44,508 nt of DNA from Candidatus Rokuibacteriota bacterium (GCA_016179925.1 JACPCG010000014.1:1-44508), one strand, 5' to 3'; counted from the stretch's first letter, positions 32,297 to 41,618 are shown. A program made the numbers and translations. Notes: a model not told the origin generated them from the sequence alone.

Positions 32297-32841
32297 GCGT
32301 CGGGAATGACGCTCCGGGCGCCTGGAACAGGCCACCCTCGGGGCGCGCCGGCCTCGCGGACCCCGCTCCACGGGTCGCCTTCACCGCCGAGCAGCTCGCG
32401 GAGGCGCGCCGCCTGCAGTCGCTCTACCCGGACCCCCGCGGCGCCCTCCTCCCGGTGCTCCAGATGGCGCAGGACGCGTTCGGCTACATCTCGCTCCCGG
32501 TCGAGGAGTACGTTGCCGGTCTGTTCAACCTGTCGCCGGCCCACGTCCACGAGGTCGTGACGTTCTACACGCTCTTCTTCCGCGAGCCGAAGGGCCGCCA
32601 CGTCGTCGCGGTCTGCCACAACCTCTCCTGCCACCTCGCCGGCGCGCCCGAGATCGTCGCGCGTCTCAAGGCGCGCCTCGGCATCGAGGTCGGCGAGACG
32701 ACGGAGGACGGGAAGGTCACCCTCCAGTCGGTGGAGTGTCTCTGCGCCTGCGAGCACGCGCCGATGATGCAGGTGGACGACCGCTACGAGCTCGGGCTGA
32801 CGCCGGAGAAGGTGGACCGGATCCTCGAGGGTCTCCGATGA
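32293..32841 (+). CDS. nuoE: NADH-quinone oxidoreductase subunit E (2Fe-2S)
   Basis: 182 residues. Thioredoxin-like subunit holding cluster N1a, with ligands in CHNLSC and CLCAC (VECLCACEHAPMMQVDD). The core begins at VAFTAEQLAEARRL; the roughly 28 residues before it are Gly/Pro/Ala-rich and come largely from an R1 repeat (32305-32371). GTG at 32293 overlaps the nuoD2 stop, and no standard start lies between repeat and core. It is the only nuoE in the window. Confidence 0.93.
   Translation: MSVGNDAPGAWNRPPSGRAGLADPAPRVAFTAEQLAEARRLQSLYPDPRGALLPVLQMAQDAFGYISLPVEEYVAGLFNLSPAHVHEVVTFYTLFFREPKGRHVVAVCHNLSCHLAGAPEIVARLKARLGIEVGETTEDGKVTLQSVECLCACEHAPMMQVDDRYELGLTPEKVDRILEGLR
32305..32371. repeat. 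R1 repeat, copy 5, inside the 5' end of nuoE
   Basis: The block from GCGCCTGGAACAGGCCACCC to CCCGCTCCACG aligns with R1 copies 1 and 3, but the GAGGGACGGAGCC part is missing. The hairpin stem CCTG/CAGG is kept while its loop changed from TCT to GAA. It is read through in frame as part of NuoE, starting about 10 bp after the nuoD2 stop. Confidence 0.65.
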
Positions 32842-34064
32842 CCGCCGAGAAGCTCCTGACGCGGAACTTCGGCCGCGCCGACTCGCACACGCTGCGCGCG
32901 TACCTCGAGAGCGGCGGCTACACCGCCTGGCAGAAGGCGCAAGCGCTGGAGCCCGCGGCCATCACCGAGGAAGTGAAGCAGTCGAACCTCCGCGGCCTCG
33001 GCGGCGCGGGCTTCCCGACGGGCACGAAGTGGTCGTTCATCCCCAAGCACCATACGGGGCCCGTCTATCTCGTCATCAACGCCGACGAGGGCGAGCCCGG
33101 GACCTTCAAGGACCGCTACCTGCTCGAGCGCGAGCCCCACGCCCTCATCGAGGGCATGCTCATCGCCGCCCGCGCGATCCGTGCGGCCAAGGGGTTCGTC
33201 TACATCCGCGGCGAGTACGTCGAGCCGTGGCGGCGGTTCAGCGCCGCCGTGAAGGAAGCGTACGACGCCGGTTATCTGGGCCGGGGCCTCGACGTCGTGG
33301 TGCATCGCGGAGCCGGCGCCTATATCTGCGGCGAAGAGACGGGGCTGATCTCGTCGCTGGAAGGAAAGAAGGGCTGGCCGAAGGTCAAGCCGCCGTTTCC
33401 GGCGATCAAGGGCGCGTTCGGCATGCCGACGATCGTGAACAACGTGGAGACGATCTGCCACGTGCCGCACATCATCAACCGCGGCGCCGCGTGGTTCGCC
33501 TCGCTCGGCACGAAGACCCAGGGCGGCACGCGCATCTTCTCCGTGTCCGGCCGCGTGCGCAAGCCCGGCATCTACGAAGCGTCGGTGGCGATCACGCTGC
33601 GCGCGCTGATCTACGAGCTGGCCGGCGGCGTCGCGGGCAACGGGCGCCTCAAGGCGGTCGTCCCCGGCGGCTCCTCGGCGGCGATCCTGCGCGCCGACGA
33701 GATCGACGTGACCGCGGACGTGGACGGGCTCAGGAACGCGGGGACGATGGCGGGCTCGGCGGGCGTCATCGTGATGGACGAGACCGTGTCCATCCCCGAG
33801 GCGCTCATGGTCGTGGCGCGCTTCTACGCCCACGAGAGCTGCGGCCAGTGCACGCCGTGCCGCGAGTCCACCGGGTGGATCTACCAGATGACGAAGCGGA
33901 TCGTCGAGGGGCGCGGCCGGAAGGACGACCTCGACACGATCCTGGACGTGGCCCGACGCGGCGCCGGCACCACGATCTGCGCCTTCTACGACGGCGCCGT
34001 GGGGCCGTACATCTCCTACATCGAGAAGTTTCGCGCCGAGTTCGAGGCGCTGATCCCGAACTAA
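32838..34064 (+). CDS. nuoF: NADH-quinone oxidoreductase subunit F (NADH/FMN binding)
   Basis: 408 residues. This is the NADH entry point: FMN/NADH-binding GLGGAGFPTGTKWSF and NADEGEPGTFKDR, Tyr/Gly-rich AYICGEETGLISSLEGKKG, and the 4Fe-4S motif ESCGQCTPCRE with a distal Cys in TTICAFYDGAVGP. ATG at 32838 overlaps the nuoE stop (ATGA). Unique in this window; locus 1 has no counterpart. Confidence 0.95.
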   Translation: MTAEKLLTRNFGRADSHTLRAYLESGGYTAWQKAQALEPAAITEEVKQSNLRGLGGAGFPTGTKWSFIPKHHTGPVYLVINADEGEPGTFKDRYLLEREPHALIEGMLIAARAIRAAKGFVYIRGEYVEPWRRFSAAVKEAYDAGYLGRGLDVVVHRGAGAYICGEETGLISSLEGKKGWPKVKPPFPAIKGAFGMPTIVNNVETICHVPHIINRGAAWFASLGTKTQGGTRIFSVSGRVRKPGIYEASVAITLRALIYELAGGVAGNGRLKAVVPGGSSAAILRADEIDVTADVDGLRNAGTMAGSAGVIVMDETVSIPEALMVVARFYAHESCGQCTPCRESTGWIYQMTKRIVEGRGRKDDLDTILDVARRGAGTTICAFYDGAVGPYISYIEKFRAEFEALIPN

Positions 34065-34068
34065 CCCC

Positions 34069-35655
34069 ATGCCCAGGCTCACGATCAACGGCGGGGAGGT
34101 CGAGGTTCCGCCCGGGACGAACCTCATCGAGGCGGCGCGGAAGGTCGGCGTCGAGATCCCGCACTACTGCTATCACCCGGGACTGTCCGTCGCCGGGCAG
34201 TGCCGCCTCTGCATGGTGGACATCGAGAAGACGCCGCGCCCGACGATCGCGTGCAACACGCAGGCGGCCGAGGGCATGGTCGTCTGGACGGAGACCGACC
34301 GCGTCAAGGAGACCCGCCGCTCCGTCATGGAGTTCCACCTGATCAATCACCCGCTCGACTGCCCGGTGTGCGACCAGGCGGGCGAGTGCTGGCTGCAGAT
34401 CTACTACATGAAGCACGGCCTCTACGAGCCGCGGATGATGGACGAGAAGGTCCACAAGCCCAAGGCCGTGCCGCTGGGGCCCCACGTCATCCTCGACGCC
34501 GAGCGGTGCATCCTCTGCTCGCGCTGCGTCCGCTTCTGCGACGAGATCACGGGCACGGGCGAGCTCGGCATCTTCCACCGCGGCGACCACTCCGAGATCG
34601 GGCTCTTCCCGGGGCGGGAGCTCGCCAACAAGTACTCGGGCAACGTGGTGGACATCTGCCCCGTGGGCGCGCTCACCGACCGTGACTTCCGCTTCCAGGT
34701 CCGCGTCTGGTACCTGGACGCCACGAAGTCCGTCTGCCCCGGCTGCGCGCGCGGCTGCAACATCGACGTCCACGTGAACCGCCGGCGCCCGCACCACGCC
34801 GAGGGGCGCCGGGTGGCCCGGCTCAAGCCGCGCGTCAACGCGGACGTCAACACGTGGTGGATCTGCGACGCCGGGCGCTACGGGTTCACGTTCGTGGACG
34901 ACAAGACGCGGCTCGTGACGCCGTCCCGCCGCGACGGCGAGGCGGTGACGGACGTCGCGTGGGACCAAGCAGTCTCAGCCGTCGCCGCAGCGCTCGAGCG
35001 CGCGGCGCCCGGGGAGGTCGCCGTCGTCGCGTCGGCGAAGATGGCGAACGAGGATCTGTGGGCGCTGCGCCGCCTGCTCGTGCACCGGGGGATCCGCCGG
35101 GTCGGGTTCCGCATCCCGCCGCGCGTCCCGGGCGACGAAGACGCCTTCCTGATCAAGGCCGACAAGAACCCGAATTCACTCGGCGCCGAGCTGATCGGGC
35201 TCGAGGGTAACGTGCGGGACCTCCTCGCCGCCGCCCGCGCGCGGCAGGTGAAGGTGCTCTGGATCTTCGGCCACGATCTCTTCGAGAGCGCCCTGCCCGA
35301 GGCGGACGTCGCCGCAGCGCTCCGGGGGGCGGAGACCGTGATCTTCACCGGCACGAGCGCGAACGCCACGAGCGAGCGCGCCCGCTGGGTGCTGCCGGCC
35401 GCGGCGTGGGTGGAGCGGGAGGGGACGTATACGAACTTCCAGGGACGCGTCCAGCGCTTCCGCCGGGCGGTCGAGCCGCTCGGCCAGGCGCTCGCGGAGT
35501 GGGACATTCTCGGCCGGGTCCTCCAGGCGCTCGGGGCCGAGGCGACGCCCCCGCGCGCGGAGCGCTGGTTCCGCGAGCTTGCGGCCGCCGTCCCCGCCTT
35601 CGCCGGCCTGACCTACCAGGCGATCGGTGACGCCGGTGTCATGGTGACGCGATGA
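34069..35655 (+). CDS. nuoG: NADH-quinone oxidoreductase subunit G (short form)
   Basis: 528 residues, far shorter than the roughly 900 of E. coli NuoG. The 2Fe-2S domain (PHYCYHPGLSVAGQCRLCMV), the His-ligated cluster region (CPVCDQAGECWLQ), CILCSRCVRFCDEI and the N5 cluster CPGCARGCNIDVHVN are present. The molybdopterin-like domain is shortened and has no cofactor role in this family. It ends in an ATGA overlap with nuoH2. Electron transfer from NuoF to NuoI is its expected role. Confidence 0.93.
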   Translation: MPRLTINGGEVEVPPGTNLIEAARKVGVEIPHYCYHPGLSVAGQCRLCMVDIEKTPRPTIACNTQAAEGMVVWTETDRVKETRRSVMEFHLINHPLDCPVCDQAGECWLQIYYMKHGLYEPRMMDEKVHKPKAVPLGPHVILDAERCILCSRCVRFCDEITGTGELGIFHRGDHSEIGLFPGRELANKYSGNVVDICPVGALTDRDFRFQVRVWYLDATKSVCPGCARGCNIDVHVNRRRPHHAEGRRVARLKPRVNADVNTWWICDAGRYGFTFVDDKTRLVTPSRRDGEAVTDVAWDQAVSAVAAALERAAPGEVAVVASAKMANEDLWALRRLLVHRGIRRVGFRIPPRVPGDEDAFLIKADKNPNSLGAELIGLEGNVRDLLAAARARQVKVLWIFGHDLFESALPEADVAAALRGAETVIFTGTSANATSERARWVLPAAAWVEREGTYTNFQGRVQRFRRAVEPLGQALAEWDILGRVLQALGAEATPPRAERWFRELAAAVPAFAGLTYQAIGDAGVMVTR

Positions 35656-36743
35656 CGGCGTTGGCGGATCTGGGGATCGCCTTCGGCCGCGTCGCCTTCG
35701 TGATGCTGTTCGTCCTCAACCTGGGCGGGCTCCTGGGGTGGGTCGAGCGCAAGCAGTCGGCGATCATGCAGGACCGGATCGGCGCGAACCGCGCGTCGAT
35801 CCTGGGCTTCCGCGTGTTGGGCCTCTTCCACCCCATCGCCGACGCGATCAAGTTGCTGACGAAGGAGGACTTCCGGCCCGCGCGCGCCGATCGGTTTCTG
35901 TTCGGGCTGGCGCCGTTCGTCTCGGTGTTCTTCGGACTCGTGGCGTTTGCCTCGATCCCCTTCGGCGACACCCTCCGCGTCGCCGGCCGCGAGATCCCGC
36001 TCCAGGCGGTGACGCTCAACGTGGGCGTGCTCTACGTCTTCGCGATGCTCTCGCTCGGCGTCTACGGCGTCATGATGGCCGGCTGGTCGTCAGCCAACAA
36101 CTACGCGTTGCTCGGCGGCCAGCGCGCGGCGGCCCTGATGATCTCGGCCGAGATCGCGATCGGCGCCTCGATCATTGGCGTGGTCATGATCTACGGCTCG
36201 CTGGACCTCCAGGAGATCGTGCGTGCGCAGGGGGAGCTTCTGTGGGGGTGGCTCCCGGCGTGGGGCATCGTGACCCAGCTCCCGGCCTTCGTGATCTTCC
36301 TCACCGCGGGCATCGCAGCGACGAAGCGGGTCCCCTTCGACACGCCGGAAGGCGAGTCCGAGATCATCGGCTACTTCGTCGAGTACAGCGGGATGAAGGC
36401 CGGCATGTTCATGATGGCCGACTTCCTCGAGACGGTGGTCATCGCGGGGCTGACGACGTCGCTGTTCCTGGGCGGCTGGCAGGTCCCGTACCTTACCGCC
36501 GAGGGCTTCCGATTCCCGTGGGGCTGGGCGTGGGCGTTGCCGCACCTCGCCGTCGCCCTCCTGCAGGTGGGGGCCTTCGTCGTCAAGGTCTGCGCGATGA
36601 TCTTCTTCATGATGCTCGTCCGCTGGACGCTCCCGCGCTTCCGCTACGACCAGGCCATGCGGCTCGGGTGGCTCGGCCTCTTCCCGCTGTCCATCCTCAA
36701 CATCGTTGTGACGGGGCTGGTCCTGCTCCTCTGGAAACCATGA
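35652..36743 (+). CDS. nuoH: NADH-quinone oxidoreductase subunit H, locus 2
   Basis: 363 residues, with a clearly different sequence from NuoH1. Motifs: ERKQSAIMQDRIGANRA, LFHPIADAIKLLTKEDFRP and KRVPFDTPEGESEIIGYF followed by VEYSGMKAGMF. About eight TM segments. ATGA junctions at both ends indicate tight coupling with nuoG and nuoI2. Confidence 0.94.
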   Translation: MTALADLGIAFGRVAFVMLFVLNLGGLLGWVERKQSAIMQDRIGANRASILGFRVLGLFHPIADAIKLLTKEDFRPARADRFLFGLAPFVSVFFGLVAFASIPFGDTLRVAGREIPLQAVTLNVGVLYVFAMLSLGVYGVMMAGWSSANNYALLGGQRAAALMISAEIAIGASIIGVVMIYGSLDLQEIVRAQGELLWGWLPAWGIVTQLPAFVIFLTAGIAATKRVPFDTPEGESEIIGYFVEYSGMKAGMFMMADFLETVVIAGLTTSLFLGGWQVPYLTAEGFRFPWGWAWALPHLAVALLQVGAFVVKVCAMIFFMMLVRWTLPRFRYDQAMRLGWLGLFPLSILNIVVTGLVLLLWKP

Positions 36744-37279
36744 CGATGCTCCAGCGTGTCTACCTCGTCGAGGTGCTGTCGGGGGTCGCCCTGACGGCGG
36801 CGCACTTCTTCCGCAACATGGGCGCGCACACCGCACGCGCGCTCGGCCGGAAGGACGCGCGCGGCGCCGTGACCATCCAGTACCCGGAGGAGCGCCGCCC
36901 CTACTCGCCGCGGCTGCGAAGCCTCCATCGACTGGTGAGACGCGAGGACGGCTCGCCGCGCTGCGTGGCGTGCATGATGTGCGAGACGGTGTGCCCGGCG
37001 CACTGCATCTACATCGTCGCCGACGAGCACCCGAACCCGGAGATCGAGAAGGTCCCGCGGCGCTTCGACATCGACCTCGGCAAGTGCGTGTTCTGCGGCT
37101 ACTGCGTCGAGGCCTGCCCGGAGGACGCGATCCGGATGGACACCGGCATCCTCGAGTTTTCCTCGTACAGCCGCACCGGGATGATCTACACGAAGGAGAT
37201 GCTGCTCTCGCTCGAGCCCGCCGGGCCCGACGGCCGCCCGGCCTCCCCGGTCCCGATCCCGGCCGACCGGAGGCCGTAG
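36740..37279 (+). CDS. nuoI: NADH-quinone oxidoreductase subunit I, locus 2 (two 4Fe-4S clusters)
   Basis: 179 residues. Two 4Fe-4S motifs, [12 protein letters not shown] and [12 protein letters not shown], carry clusters N6a and N6b. [11 protein letters not shown] and [13 protein letters not shown] are typical of NuoI. ATG at 36740 overlaps the nuoH2 stop; the TAGTG at its end overlaps the nuoJ2 GTG by 1 bp. Confidence 0.94.
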   Translation: MTMLQRVYLVEVLSGVALTAAHFFRNMGAHTARALGRKDARGAVTIQYPEERRPYSPRLRSLHRLVRREDGSPRCVACMMCETVCPAHCIYIVADEHPNPEIEKVPRRFDIDLGKCVFCGYCVEACPEDAIRMDTGILEFSSYSRTGMIYTKEMLLSLEPAGPDGRPASPVPIPADRRP

Positions 37280-37773
37280 TGGCGTCCGTGGCGTTCGTCC
37301 TGATCGCGGCGCTCGCCGTCGGCTCGGCGCTCGGGCTCGTGCTCAAGCGGAACGCGATCCACGGCGCGCTCTTCCTCGTCGTGAACCTCGCGTCCGTCGC
37401 GGCGCTCTACCTCATGCTCGGCGCGGAGTTCCTCGCGGCCGCGCAGGTCATCGTGTACGCGGGCGCGATCATGGTGCTCTTCGTCTTCGCGATCATGGTC
37501 CTCATCCCGGGCAAGGAGGAGACCGGGCCGGACCCGCGGCGCCCCTGGCGGCTGGTCGCGGTGCCGGTCGGGGCGCTCCTCGGCGTCCAGCTCCTCGTCG
37601 TCGTCCGCGCGCTGCGCGGCGGCGCCCCGGCGGGCGCCCAGCCGGTGCCCGGCAGCGTGGAGGCGCTCGCGCGCCTGCTCTTCACCCAGTACCTGTTCCC
37701 CTTCGAGCTGACCTCCGTGCTGCTGCTCGCCGCGATGGTCGGCGTGCTGCTGCTGGCGCGGCGGCGGACCTGA
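37279..37773 (+). CDS. nuoJ: NADH-quinone oxidoreductase subunit J, locus 2
   Basis: 164 residues with about five TM segments. The conserved TM3 [20 protein letters not shown], whose pi-bulge helix is central to coupling in complex I, is intact, unlike its variant in locus 1. GTG at 37279. The stop is TGA at 37771-37773, directly in front of nuoK2. Confidence 0.93.
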   Translation: MASVAFVLIAALAVGSALGLVLKRNAIHGALFLVVNLASVAALYLMLGAEFLAAAQVIVYAGAIMVLFVFAIMVLIPGKEETGPDPRRPWRLVAVPVGALLGVQLLVVVRALRGGAPAGAQPVPGSVEALARLLFTQYLFPFELTSVLLLAAMVGVLLLARRRT

Positions 37774-38048
37774 CGTCGGCGGTCCTCTTCACGATCGGGG
37801 TCGTCGGCGTCGTCATCCGGCGCAACCCGCTCGTGATGTTCATGTCCATCGAGGTGATGCTGAACGCGGCGAACCTCGCCCTCGTGGCCTTCGGTCGCCG
37901 GGCCGGCAACGCCGAGGGCCAGGCGCTCGTGTTCTTCGTGATGGCCGTCGCGGCCGCGGAGGTGGCGGTGGGCCTCGCGATCATCGTCACGATCTTCCGC
38001 CTCCGCCGCCGGCTCTCGGTGGACGACCTCAGCGTGATGCGCTGGTAG
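37770..38048 (+). CDS. nuoK: NADH-quinone oxidoreductase subunit K, locus 2 (start uncertain)
   Basis: About 92 residues if begun at CTG 37770, overlapping the nuoJ2 stop as CTGA. Both membrane glutamates are present ([28 protein letters not shown]). The first standard start in frame is the GTG at 37833, which would delete TM1 ([18 protein letters not shown]), so either the rare CTG is used or the 5' end is slightly damaged. It is the last nuo gene here: pdhA follows after 12 bp and nuoL/M/N are absent. Confidence 0.85.
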   Translation: MTSAVLFTIGVVGVVIRRNPLVMFMSIEVMLNAANLALVAFGRRAGNAEGQALVFFVMAVAAAEVAVGLAIIVTIFRLRRRLSVDDLSVMRW

Positions 38049-38060
38049 CGGGAGGCAGGC

Positions 38061-39138
38061 ATGGCCAAGACGGTGGCGCAGCAGAAGGCGATCCCGGGTC
38101 CCGGCCTCGACCCCCAGCTGGCGAGACGGCTGCTCGGGACGATGCTGCTGATCCGACGGTTCGAGGAGAAGGCGGCCGAGGCCTACACGCTCGGCAAGAT
38201 CGGCGGGTTCCTCCACCTCTACATCGGCGAGGAAGCGGTCGCCGCGGGCGCCACCTCGGCCCTGCGCCCCGACGACTACGCGATCTCGGCCTACCGCGAG
38301 CACGGCCACTGCCTGGCCAAGGGCGCGGACCCCCGGCGGATGATGGCCGAGCTCTTCGGCCGCCGCGACGGGCTCTCCAAGGGCAAGGGCGGCTCGATGC
38401 ACCTGTTCGACCGGAGCGTGAACTTCCTCGGCGGCCACGCGATCGTCGGCGCGCACCTGCCGCTCGCCGCGGGCGTGGGCCTCGCCATCAAGTACGATGG
38501 GCGCGACCAGGTGGTCGTCTGCTACTTCGGCGACGGCGCCGTGGCGCAGGGCGAGTTCCACGAATCGCTGAACCTGGCCGCGCTCTGGAAGCTGCCCGTG
38601 ATCTACCTCTGCGAGAACAACCGCTATGCGATGGGCACCTCCACCGAGCGGGCGCTCGCCCAGACGGAGATCTGGAAGTTCGGCCAGACGTACGGGATCG
38701 CGTCCGAGCGGGTGGACGGCATGGACGTAGACGGAGATCTGGAAGTTCGGCCAGACGTACGGGATCGCGTCCGAGCGGGTGGACGGCATGGACGTTCTTG
38801 CCGTGCGCGACGCCGTCGCCCGGGCGGCCGCCCGGGCGCGCGCCGATCGGACGCCGTCGCTCATCGAGGCGGACACCTACCGGTTCCGCGGCCACTCGAT
38901 GCGCGACCCCGCGGGAGCGGTCTACCGGACCAAGGAGGAAGTCGAGCGCGAGAAGCAGCGTGACCCGATTCCCCTCTTTCGCGAGCGCGCGCTCGCGGCC
39001 GGCGCCCTCACGGAGGCGGACGTGCGGGCGATCGAGAAGGACGTCGACGACCGCGTGGACGAGGCCGTGGCATTCGCCGACGCCTCCCCCGAGCCGCCGG
39101 CCGAGTGGCTGCTCACCGACATCTACAAGGAGGCGTGA
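38061..39138 (+). CDS. pdhA: Pyruvate dehydrogenase E1 alpha subunit, frameshifted by a 67-bp duplication
   Basis: Thiamine diphosphate-dependent E1 alpha. The first part (from ATG 38061, GGGAGG ahead) has [21 protein letters not shown], the ThDP/Mg motif [20 protein letters not shown] with [10 protein letters not shown], and reaches ERVDGMDV. The next 67 bp repeat the preceding 67 bp exactly, shifting the frame by +1. The rest ([39 protein letters not shown]) continues in the shifted frame to 39138. Deleting one copy gives a normal protein of about 336 residues. As written, the product would end at 38963 after about 78 out-of-frame residues. Confidence 0.9.
38662..38795. repeat. Exact 67-bp tandem duplication inside pdhA
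   Basis: 38662-38728 and 38729-38795 are identical at every base (both run from AGACGGAGATCTGG to GGCATGGACGT). Flanking bases differ, so the unit is exactly 67 bp, not a multiple of three. No such repeat exists in the PdhA family. The perfect identity means it is very recent or artefactual. Confidence 0.97.
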
Positions 39139-39139
39139 G

Positions 39140-40129
39140 ATGGCGGTGATGACCTACCGCGAGGCCCTGAACATGGCGCTCCGCGAGGAGATGCGCCGCG
39201 ACGGGCGCGTGTTCGTGATCGGCGAGGAGGTCGGCCTCTACGAGGGCGCCTACAAGGTGACGCAGGGGCTCCTGAAGGAGTTCGGGCCCCGGCGCGTGGT
39301 GGACACGCCCATCTGCGAGTCGGGGTTCACGGGCGTCGGCATCGGCGCCGCGATGGTCGGGCTGCGCCCCGTCGTCGAGATGATGACCTTCAACTTCGCG
39401 ATCATCGCCCTCGACCAGATCGTCAACACGGCGGCGAAGCTCCACTACATGTCGGGCGGGCAGTTCAACGTGCCGATCGTCATCCGCGGGCCAGGCGGGC
39501 CGGCGGCCCAGCTCGCCGCCCAGCACTCGCAGTCGATGGAGACGTACTTCTACCACGTCCCGGGGCTCAAGGTCGTGCGCCCGACGACGCCGATGGACGC
39601 GAAGGGGCTGCTCAAGTCATCGATCCGCGACGACAATCCCGTCATCTTCATCGAGTCGGAAACCCTCTATCCCGTCAAAGGCGAGGTTCCGGAGGATCCC
39701 GACTTCGTCATCCCGCTGGGCAAGGCGGTCGTGCGGCGCGAGGGGAAGGACGTCACCGTGATCGCGTACATGGGCATGATGTACCGCGCGATGGAGGTGG
39801 CCGAGGACCTCGCCAAGGAAGGCCTCTCCGTCGAGCTGGTGGACCCGCGGACGCTGCGCCCGATGGACACGGAGACGATCATCGGGTCGGTGCGGAAGAC
39901 CCACCGCTTGGTGGTCGTCGAGGCGGGCGCGGGCTTCGCCGGGATGGGCTCGGAGATCGCGTCCTTCGTCACCGAACAGGCGTTCGACGACCTCGACGCG
40001 CCCGTCGAGCGCGTGACCGGCGCCAATGCGCCGATGCCGTACGCGAGGAACCTCGAGAAGCTCAAGACGCCGTCGAAGGACAAGATCGCCGCCGCGGTCC
40101 GCCGCGTGTGCGGCGCGAACGGGGGCTGA
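39140..40129 (+). CDS. pdhB: Pyruvate dehydrogenase E1 beta subunit
   Basis: 329 residues, normal length. Forms the alpha2beta2 E1 that decarboxylates pyruvate. Features: FVIGEEVGLYEGAYKVTQGL, DTPICESGFTGVGIGAAMVG, the QHSQSMETYFYHVPGLKVV loop and PVERVTGANAPMPYA. ATG at 39140 follows pdhA directly. A branched-chain 2-oxoacid E1 is possible by homology, but the MPYA ending and the linked E2 and E3 favour pyruvate dehydrogenase. Confidence 0.92.
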   Translation: MAVMTYREALNMALREEMRRDGRVFVIGEEVGLYEGAYKVTQGLLKEFGPRRVVDTPICESGFTGVGIGAAMVGLRPVVEMMTFNFAIIALDQIVNTAAKLHYMSGGQFNVPIVIRGPGGPAAQLAAQHSQSMETYFYHVPGLKVVRPTTPMDAKGLLKSSIRDDNPVIFIESETLYPVKGEVPEDPDFVIPLGKAVVRREGKDVTVIAYMGMMYRAMEVAEDLAKEGLSVELVDPRTLRPMDTETIIGSVRKTHRLVVVEAGAGFAGMGSEIASFVTEQAFDDLDAPVERVTGANAPMPYARNLEKLKTPSKDKIAAAVRRVCGANGG

Positions 40130-40132
40130 GCC

Positions 40133-41434
40133 ATGGCCGTCACGAAGGTCGTCATGCCGAAGCTCTCCGAGGCGATGGAGAGCGGGAAGATCATCAAGTG
40201 GCTGAAGAAGGAAGGCGACCGCGTCCAGGGCGGCGACATCCTGGCGGAGGTCGAGACCGACAAGGCCGACGTCGAGATGGAGGCGTTCGGCGCGGGCGTG
40301 CTGCGCACGATCATCGTGCCGGCGGGTGAGAAGGCGCCGGTCGGCACGCTGATCGGCGTCATCGCCGAGCCCGGCGACGACATCTCCGCGCTGCTCGCGG
40401 GGGTGCCCGTGGCCGCTCCGTCCGGGCCGGGGGCCGGGGCCGAGGCTCAGAAACCTCCACTTCGCCCGGCCCCCATCCCGGCCGGCGCACCGTCTGCGCC
40501 GAGCGTCCAGCCGGCGCCGCCGGTCGCCCGCCCCGCGGTGGTCGCCGGCGCGCCTACCGCGAGCATCGCGCCACCGCGTGGCGGGCGGGTCAAGGCCTCG
40601 CCCCTGGCGAGGAAGATCGCCGCGCAGTCCGGCGTGGACCTCCGACTCCTCCAGGGCACCGGGCCCGGCGGCCGGATCGTGCGGCGCGACGTCGAGGCGG
40701 CCGGCGTGGCGGCCCACGCGGCCGCGCCCGCCGCGGCCGTGGTGCCCGGCGTCGAGTACGAGGACCGGCCGCTCACCCCGATCCGCGCGGCGATCGCCCG
40801 GCAGATGCCCATGGCGAAGGCGCCGGTCCCGCACTTCTACGTGACGAGCGAGGTGGCGATGGACCGGGCGTGGGAGCTCCGCGAGGAGCTGAACGCGCTC
40901 GAGGGCCAGCCGAAGATCTCGGTGAACGATCTGGTCGTCCGCGCGTGCGCGCTCGCGCTCATGAAGCATCCGGGCGTGAACGCCTCCTTCCGGGGCGACG
41001 CGATCCGCGTCTTCCACCGCGCGCACATCGGCGTCGCCGTCGCGCTCGAGGACGGCCTCATCACGCCGGTCCTCCGCGACTGCCAGGCGAAGCCGCTGAC
41101 CCAGATCGCCGTCGAATCGCGCGACCTCGCCGAGCGCGCCCGCGCCCGCAAGCTCAGGACGACCGAGCTCTCGGGTGCCACGTTCTCCGTCTCGAACCTC
41201 GGGATGTTCGACGTGGCGGAGTTCTCCGCGATCATCAACCCGCCCGAGGGCGCCATCCTCGCCGTCGGCGCGGTCCGGCGCGTACCGGTCGTGGAGGACG
41301 CAGGCCTCGGCGTCGGGCGGCGGCTGTCGCTGACGCTCTCCTGCGACCATCGCGTGATGGACGGTGCGATGGGCGCCCGGTTCCTCCAGGACCTCAAGCG
41401 TCTGCTCGAGGAGCCCTTGAGGCTCCTGGTCTAG
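40133..41434 (+). CDS. pdhC: Dihydrolipoamide acetyltransferase (pyruvate dehydrogenase E2)
   Basis: 433 residues in three domains. The lipoyl domain has Lys44 in VETDKADVEME, the target of lipoylation. A Pro/Ala-rich linker (about 85-145) leads to the E1/E3-binding domain (VKASPLARKIAAQSGVDL, GTGPGGRIVRRDVEAA). The catalytic domain ends in the DHRVMDGAMGARFL motif with the active His and Asp. One lipoyl domain only. Acts with PdhAB and LpdA; lipA upstream of nuo2 makes its cofactor. Confidence 0.95.
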   Translation: MAVTKVVMPKLSEAMESGKIIKWLKKEGDRVQGGDILAEVETDKADVEMEAFGAGVLRTIIVPAGEKAPVGTLIGVIAEPGDDISALLAGVPVAAPSGPGAGAEAQKPPLRPAPIPAGAPSAPSVQPAPPVARPAVVAGAPTASIAPPRGGRVKASPLARKIAAQSGVDLRLLQGTGPGGRIVRRDVEAAGVAAHAAAPAAAVVPGVEYEDRPLTPIRAAIARQMPMAKAPVPHFYVTSEVAMDRAWELREELNALEGQPKISVNDLVVRACALALMKHPGVNASFRGDAIRVFHRAHIGVAVALEDGLITPVLRDCQAKPLTQIAVESRDLAERARARKLRTTELSGATFSVSNLGMFDVAEFSAIINPPEGAILAVGAVRRVPVVEDAGLGVGRRLSLTLSCDHRVMDGAMGARFLQDLKRLLEEPLRLLV

Positions 41435-41474
41435 CGTCGGGTCGCCGAAATCATGTCAACGATCGCGCGGCGGA

Positions 41475-41618
41475 GCCGACGGGCACGCACGACAGAGGTC
41501 GCGGGACCACGCGGCACGCGTCCGCCCCGTTGCGGCTGGGCTCCATCCCGGCGCGCCCGGTCCGCACCCACCGGCGCAGGAACGGGTCCCGCGACCCCCG
41601 TCGCACGCGCCCGTCGGC
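41475..41618. repeat. R2 structured repeat, copy B (33-bp stem) between pdhC and lpdA
   Basis: 41475-41507 and 41586-41618 are complementary at 28 of 33 positions. All five exceptions are A-C oppositions on the + strand, which would be G-U pairs in RNA from the minus strand. The core 41506-41556 almost matches copy A in the proB-proA gap, but the stem sequence is different. It fills most of the 244-bp gap (41435-41678). A TAGCGT at 41670-41675 could be a -10, but it lies 3 bp from the lpdA start. Confidence 0.8.
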
